From NCBI RefSeq assembly GCF_018343715.1, contig NZ_JAGYPL010000003.1, positions 441,784 to 505,783 of the forward strand: 64,000 bases of DNA, in the 5' to 3' direction. The notes below the pieces were generated by a model. The model worked only from the letters and a program-made list of their open reading frames with translations, was not told the origin of the DNA and made no database searches. The DNA is from Bacillus sp. FJAT-49711. GTDB lineage: Bacteria; Bacillota; Bacilli; Bacillales; Bacillaceae_C. How positions within the stretch are numbered: position 1 is the first letter of the stretch; the number at the start of each line of letters is the position of its first letter. The translations under genes and the position numbers were made by a program. Below, piece by piece: positions 60,209 through 64,000 of this stretch.

Positions 60209-60694
60209 TCATCGGCTATGATCAACAAAATAATCGATTTCACTATTACCCGGCGTTTCAAATTCCTTTTCAAATCGGGAAATCATATTTTCATCAATAT
60301 AGTAACTCTTAACATGATTCTCTTTTACATTCTGATTTCTTTTTTCGATATTCCGTTTCCAGGTTGCATCGTCAATATGTATATAATGCATTTCATTGTT
60401 GATTTGTTTTTCGTTAAAATACTTCCTAATTTCATCACGTTCAGATTTATACCAAAATCCGAAGTCGAGAATAATATTTGTCCCTGTTTCTACAATTTGC
60501 TTAGCTAAGCCATATAAATATTCTTTACATTTATTTAAAACAACATTATGATTACTTCCTAGTTGTTCATCAAACAAAGTTAGCATCAAATCATCGCATG
60601 ATAATACTACCGCATTGTACTTTTCTTTTGCTTTTTTCGTATATGTACTTTTTCCACTGCAAACCTTTCCACAAATCATTATAATTTTTCCCAC
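60209..60694 (-). CDS. P-loop kinase-like protein
   Basis: The 161-residue protein begins MGKIIMICGKVCSGKSTYTKK with a Walker A motif GKVCSGKST. ILDFGFWYKSERDEIR and YIHIDDATWKRNIEKRNQN fit the AAA_33/zeta-like kinase group, which phosphorylates small molecules. The GTG at 60694 follows AAGGTG. It could be a small-molecule kinase or a resistance phosphotransferase. No antitoxin gene is beside it. Confidence 0.72.
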   Translation of the reverse strand: MGKIIMICGKVCSGKSTYTKKAKEKYNAVVLSCDDLMLTLFDEQLGSNHNVVLNKCKEYLYGLAKQIVETGTNIILDFGFWYKSERDEIRKYFNEKQINNEMHYIHIDDATWKRNIEKRNQNVKENHVKSYYIDENMISRFEKEFETPGNSEIDYFVDHSR

Positions 60695-60739
60695 ATTATC
60701 ACCTTGTTTAAGATTAATTTTAGAAGACTATTAAACAAA

Positions 60740-61480
60740 CTATACCTTTCGACATTTCATAATGAATGTAGTTGGAATAGCCTTGGCTTTTTCATACGTG
60801 TACCATCTATTTGCATGTCTCTCGACGTCTTCCTCTGACCAACGAGCGTCCTCGATCATTCTCTCAATTTGGAACCCTTGATCAACTAATGCATTTACGT
60901 ACGTACTAACCCTAAATTGCTGCATGATCGCCATGCTGCTCCAAGCTTCATGATCATAAGAACCTTCAATATGATATGATTTATCTAAAGTTAAAACTCC
61001 ATTTTTAGGTCGCACTCTGTTATACAGTGGATGCTCCCAACTGAATATAAAAATTCCGCCTTTTTTCAAATAACTACTAATATTGGCCAATGTTTTTTCT
61101 AAATTAGTAGTCCATCCAATTGCAAAAATGGAGTACACAATATCGAAGTAATCAAACGGCAAACCGGGATTAACCTCCATTGGAGACTCAAACAATCTAA
61201 CGGGTTGCGAACTATTTTCAAGTAATGTAGTTGCTAATTCAATTTGTTTTTTCGATAAATCTAATCCCCATAATTCAGCTGCTTCTCTTTCCTTCATATA
61301 TTGCAATGAATGCCCACTGCCACAACCGATATCTAAAACCTTTAAACTTTTTACTTCTCCTAATAACTTTAACTCCTCTTCATTTGGTGCCATTGGTCCA
61401 TATTCTGGAAGAGGATTCCTTCCAAAAAAGCGTTCTGCCGCTTCATCCCAGCTTTGTTTATTTTTAGATAGAGCATTCAT
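60740..61480 (-). CDS. class I SAM-dependent methyltransferase
   Basis: The ATG at 61480, behind GGGAGGCATATAAT, gives 246 residues. Motif I is VLDIGCGSGHSLQYM and YSIFAIGWTTNLEKTL is the post-II region. It is distinct from the enzyme at 59356. Its start lies 47 bp after the APH gene, so the two may be cotranscribed. Confidence 0.85.
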   Translation of the reverse strand: MNALSKNKQSWDEAAERFFGRNPLPEYGPMAPNEEELKLLGEVKSLKVLDIGCGSGHSLQYMKEREAAELWGLDLSKKQIELATTLLENSSQPVRLFESPMEVNPGLPFDYFDIVYSIFAIGWTTNLEKTLANISSYLKKGGIFIFSWEHPLYNRVRPKNGVLTLDKSYHIEGSYDHEAWSSMAIMQQFRVSTYVNALVDQGFQIERMIEDARWSEEDVERHANRWYTYEKAKAIPTTFIMKCRKV

Positions 61481-61526
61481 ATTATATGCCTCCCGTACTA
61501 TTAGTTTCTGTCTTAAACGATTGAAA

Positions 61527-62522
61527 TTAACATCCTCCCAGCATTGCATCCAACTCATTGTAGTTTTCAGAAAGCCAAAGCATTTCCTCTTTAAATCGGA
61601 CTGGCGGCCCAGTAAATTGATCCATATCGATTTTAATCCACCAAGTACTTTCCAAATACCACAAAAATTTTAATGAACGGATAAGCGAACGAGCATCTAT
61701 TGAAATGTGTTCGCTATAACCCTTTCTAAAAGCCTCAACCGTATCAACCTTAAGACCATTTTTATTTAGAGCACAAGAAATGATTGCTCTAGCAATGTCG
61801 AGTTGAGGATAGTCATAATTTAATCTGTCAAAATCTATGATTGCACCTAAGCGATTTTCTTCAAATAATAAATTATCTACCCATAAGTCTCTATGAGCCC
61901 ACCCTGCTTCAATCAATCCAAATTCATCGAAAGAATTTCCTTTTGTTAGTTGATATTGTCTTTCCATAATGGGTACTAAATGCTCCTGTAGAGAATCTCT
62001 AACATTTACCATTACTGAGTTCCAATACTCCATTCTATCCTCTCGACTAGGAGGGATGAAATTAGTTACTTTCTTTTTCATTAGTGTGCCATCATTTAAC
62101 AATCGATGCATCAGACCAGTGAATCGCCCTAAATCATACATTTGATTCGTATTCAGATTTCCCGGAGGAAACACTTCCCCATGACAAAACTCCATTACGA
62201 TAAAAAGTTCACCGTTATCTGTTTCGAACATGACATTATCATGATAAGAAAGCAATCTAGGACATGGAAATCCTTGCTTATATAATCTTTGCTGCTGCGA
62301 AAAGGCTAGTAATAATTCTTCAAGGTTGTATAGCTTAAATCTTTCTTTATTATATTGTTTTACTAAAAAAACGCCTTCCGACGTCGTTATTTTCCACTTT
62401 AGATTAAGCCAGCCTCTTTTTATTGGCACAACCTCAAAAACTTGAAAACCAAATAAGTTTTTACATGTCTTAATAATATCATTAAGAATCATTTCTTCTA
62501 ATTCTGATTCAATCACAGCCAT
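61527..62522 (-). CDS. APH-family phosphotransferase
   Basis: The 331-residue protein has the eukaryotic-kinase-like catalytic motif HRDLWVDNLLF and the metal motif IIDFDR, plus an N-terminal lobe with FLVKQYN (the ATP lysine). It belongs to the aminoglycoside phosphotransferase/CotS/homoserine kinase II superfamily. The CotS-like spore kinases are plausible relatives. The substrate is unknown. GGAGTG precedes the ATG. Confidence 0.82.
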   Translation of the reverse strand: MAVIESELEEMILNDIIKTCKNLFGFQVFEVVPIKRGWLNLKWKITTSEGVFLVKQYNKERFKLYNLEELLLAFSQQQRLYKQGFPCPRLLSYHDNVMFETDNGELFIVMEFCHGEVFPPGNLNTNQMYDLGRFTGLMHRLLNDGTLMKKKVTNFIPPSREDRMEYWNSVMVNVRDSLQEHLVPIMERQYQLTKGNSFDEFGLIEAGWAHRDLWVDNLLFEENRLGAIIDFDRLNYDYPQLDIARAIISCALNKNGLKVDTVEAFRKGYSEHISIDARSLIRSLKFLWYLESTWWIKIDMDQFTGPPVRFKEEMLWLSENYNELDAMLGGC

Positions 62523-62627
62523 ACACTTTTCACTCCAAACCTAACAGAATTATATCCCCAATATTCACTTATTCTTCATATCTATTAAAAACCTTTGTCA
62601 AAAAGATCCATATAACCTTGCATATAT

Positions 62628-62662
62628 AGCAAAAAAAATGATCCCTCTTAACGAAGAATCAC
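62628..62662 (-). terminator. probable terminator of trpS
   Basis: GATTCTT and AAGAGGGATC pair imperfectly on the minus strand and are followed by eight T, 11 bp after the trpS stop. Confidence 0.5.
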
Positions 62663-62672
62663 AATAATCTTA

Positions 62673-63665
62673 TTACAAACCGACCCTCTTTTTTACTTCT
62701 TTTAAAAACGGAACTGCCACAGATCTGGCCTTTTCTGCGCCTTTTGCCAGAATGTCATCTAATACGTCAGGCGATGCCATTAACTCATTATATTTTTCTC
62801 GTGGTTCAGCTAAAAATTGATTCATAACACGAAACAGTTCCTGCTTAACCTCTCCCCACCCAATTCCACTTTCAAATTGGACTCTTAATGCCTCAATTTC
62901 ATTTGGGGCAGCAAACTCTTGATAGAGAGAATATAAGATAGAAGTATCAGGGTCTTTAGGTGCTTCTGGAGGTAACGAATCTGTTTTAATTTTATTAATA
63001 AGCTTTCTTAATTTCTTTTCATCTTCAAAAAGAGGAATTGTATTATGATAGCTTTTGCTCATTTTACGCCCATCCAGCCCAGGCAACACCGCTGTGTCCT
63101 CTTGAATTTGATATTCCGGCAGTAAAAATGTTTCTCCATATACATTATTAAAGCTCTCCGCGATATCGCGGGCGATTTCCACATGCTGAACTTGATCCTT
63201 TCCAACTGGGACAATATTTGTTTTAAACAGTAATATATCCGCTGCCATTAATATTGGATAAGTAAAAACTCCCATATTGACGCCAAAGTCTGCATCCTTA
63301 TCCACTTGCTTATTGCTTTCTACGATAGCCTTATACGCATGTGCCCGATTCATTAATCCTTTCGGTGAAAAACACGCCAAAATCCAATTTAACTCAAATA
63401 TTTCGGGTACATCGGATTGTCTATAAAAGATTACCTTTTCAGGATCAAGTCCTAGCGCCAGCCATGTTGCCGCTATTCCATAAGATAGCTGCCGAAATTC
63501 ATCTGCATCATGAATTTTTGTCAACCCATGATAATCCGCAATGAAATAAGCCGCTTGATAATCCTCTACCATGGCCAATTCTAAAGCAGGCTTAATCGCC
63601 CCAATATAATTCCCAAGATGGATTTTCCCAGTAGGTTTTATTCCTGTTAAAATCGTCTTTTTCAT
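62673..63665 (-). CDS. trpS: tryptophanyl-tRNA synthetase
   Basis: The 330-residue class Ic synthetase has the HIGH-equivalent PTGKIHLGNYIGAI (about 11-24) and the KMSKS loop (GLDGRKMSKS). It attaches tryptophan to tRNA-Trp. GGGGAGAG precedes the ATG. It is controlled by the T-box upstream. Length is normal. Confidence 0.98.
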   Translation of the reverse strand: MKKTILTGIKPTGKIHLGNYIGAIKPALELAMVEDYQAAYFIADYHGLTKIHDADEFRQLSYGIAATWLALGLDPEKVIFYRQSDVPEIFELNWILACFSPKGLMNRAHAYKAIVESNKQVDKDADFGVNMGVFTYPILMAADILLFKTNIVPVGKDQVQHVEIARDIAESFNNVYGETFLLPEYQIQEDTAVLPGLDGRKMSKSYHNTIPLFEDEKKLRKLINKIKTDSLPPEAPKDPDTSILYSLYQEFAAPNEIEALRVQFESGIGWGEVKQELFRVMNQFLAEPREKYNELMASPDVLDDILAKGAEKARSVAVPFLKEVKKRVGL

Positions 63666-63695
63666 TGAAATCTCTCCCCATTAAAAAATAAATAC

Positions 63696-63733
63696 AAAAA
63701 AGGGCTACCCGTCAAAAAAAGGACGAGTAACCC
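63696..63733 (-). terminator. T-box terminator hairpin before trpS
   Basis: GGGTTACTCGTCC and GACGGGTAGCCC flank seven T and are followed by TTTTTT on the minus strand. The 5' side competes with the T-box antiterminator. Confidence 0.9.
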
Positions 63734-63960
63734 GTGGTGCCACCTTCATTCGTTTACAAAGTAAACGCACTTAAATCCGTACAGAAACGATAAACTGTTT
63801 CGATACGTAGTCTTTTTTAACGGTAAGACAAGTCCGCCAGACCTACTGCTAGTTCAATCTAGATGCTCAGAAGCCCATTCATCCATAATTCTGCACTGAT
63901 TCTCACCAACCATCAGCTCTCTAAAGCGTTCATATAGATTACTCTTCTTCTTCATCGCTC
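63696..63960 (-). ncRNA. T-box leader of trpS
   Basis: The leader has the T-box bulge sequence GGTGGCACCACGGG (63731-63744) overlapping the terminator. The stem I region 63850-63960 contains AGAGAGCTGATGG and GGTGAGAATCAG. A TGG that could be the Trp specifier lies at 63875-63877 on the minus strand (GAATGGGCT). Uncharged tRNA-Trp would stabilise the antiterminator and turn trpS on. The exact specifier is inferred. Confidence 0.9.
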
Positions 63961-64000
63961 ACGATTATATTACGTTGTATTTTAACCTATGGATTAATGA

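Noticed and set aside
60209-60694. Zeta-toxin of a toxin-antitoxin pair
   Set aside because: Only general P-loop kinase motifs are seen and there is no antitoxin gene next to it.

Overview
The window looks like ordinary chromosome from a low-GC, Gram-positive, spore-former-type Bacillaceae (Bacillus sensu lato). Supporting signs are strong AGGAGG-type ribosome binding sites with some GTG and TTG starts, a Trp T-box, FMN riboswitches of the Bacillus type, Fur and PerR boxes, and families such as RsbR, MprF, YhgE and PfeT. I see no insertion sequence, prophage, plasmid gene or CRISPR array. Most genes lie on the minus strand.

Layout. 1-3.6 kb: the end of a possible TetR-type regulator, an aminoglycoside-nucleotidyltransferase-like gene behind two operator-like palindromes, a GNAT acetyltransferase, a polysaccharide deacetylase lipoprotein and a YbjQ gene pair. 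4.2-6.7 kb: a tightly overlapping membrane-lipid operon (MGDG-synthase-type glycosyltransferase, DedA, patatin). 6.8-11.8 kb: a large palindromic intergenic repeat, small unknown genes, tRNA-Ser(CGA) and a His-rich protein. 12-22.6 kb: the selenium genes mnmH and selD, mprF, EcsC and YhgE family genes, and an XPD-like helicase fused to a RecB-type nuclease domain. 22.7-28.9 kb: a PadR/DUF2812 pair, a broken SRPBCC gene, the iron-efflux ATPase pfeT with PerR and Fur boxes, arylamine N-acetyltransferase and a CPBP protease. 28.9-39.7 kb: a carbohydrate cluster (EIIC, GH3, LacI regulator, ABC importer without ATPase, GH65 phosphorylase, beta-phosphoglucomutase). 40-50.9 kb: cell-wall peptidases, VOC proteins, RsbR, oxidoreductases, EamA and FabH. 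51-55 kb: the riboflavin operon ribD-ribE-ribBA-ribH behind two consecutive FMN riboswitches. 55-64 kb: an oxidoreductase, the nfo and fpg repair pair, methyltransferases, kinases and trpS with its T-box.

The least routine features are in non-coding DNA. Two complete FMN riboswitches, each with its own terminator, stand in series before ribD. Degenerate tandem arrays with a 49-52 bp period occur at three separate intergenic sites and look related. A 21-bp phased array of 14 units lies upstream of fpg. A shared palindrome close to TTAATCAAACGTTTGATTAA recurs at three loci in pairs. pfeT has a near-perfect PerR box with an exact Fur box further upstream, matching the known dual control of iron efflux in B. 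subtilis. I found no convincing wholly new multi-gene system; the arrays and the tandem riboswitch are the best candidates for follow-up.
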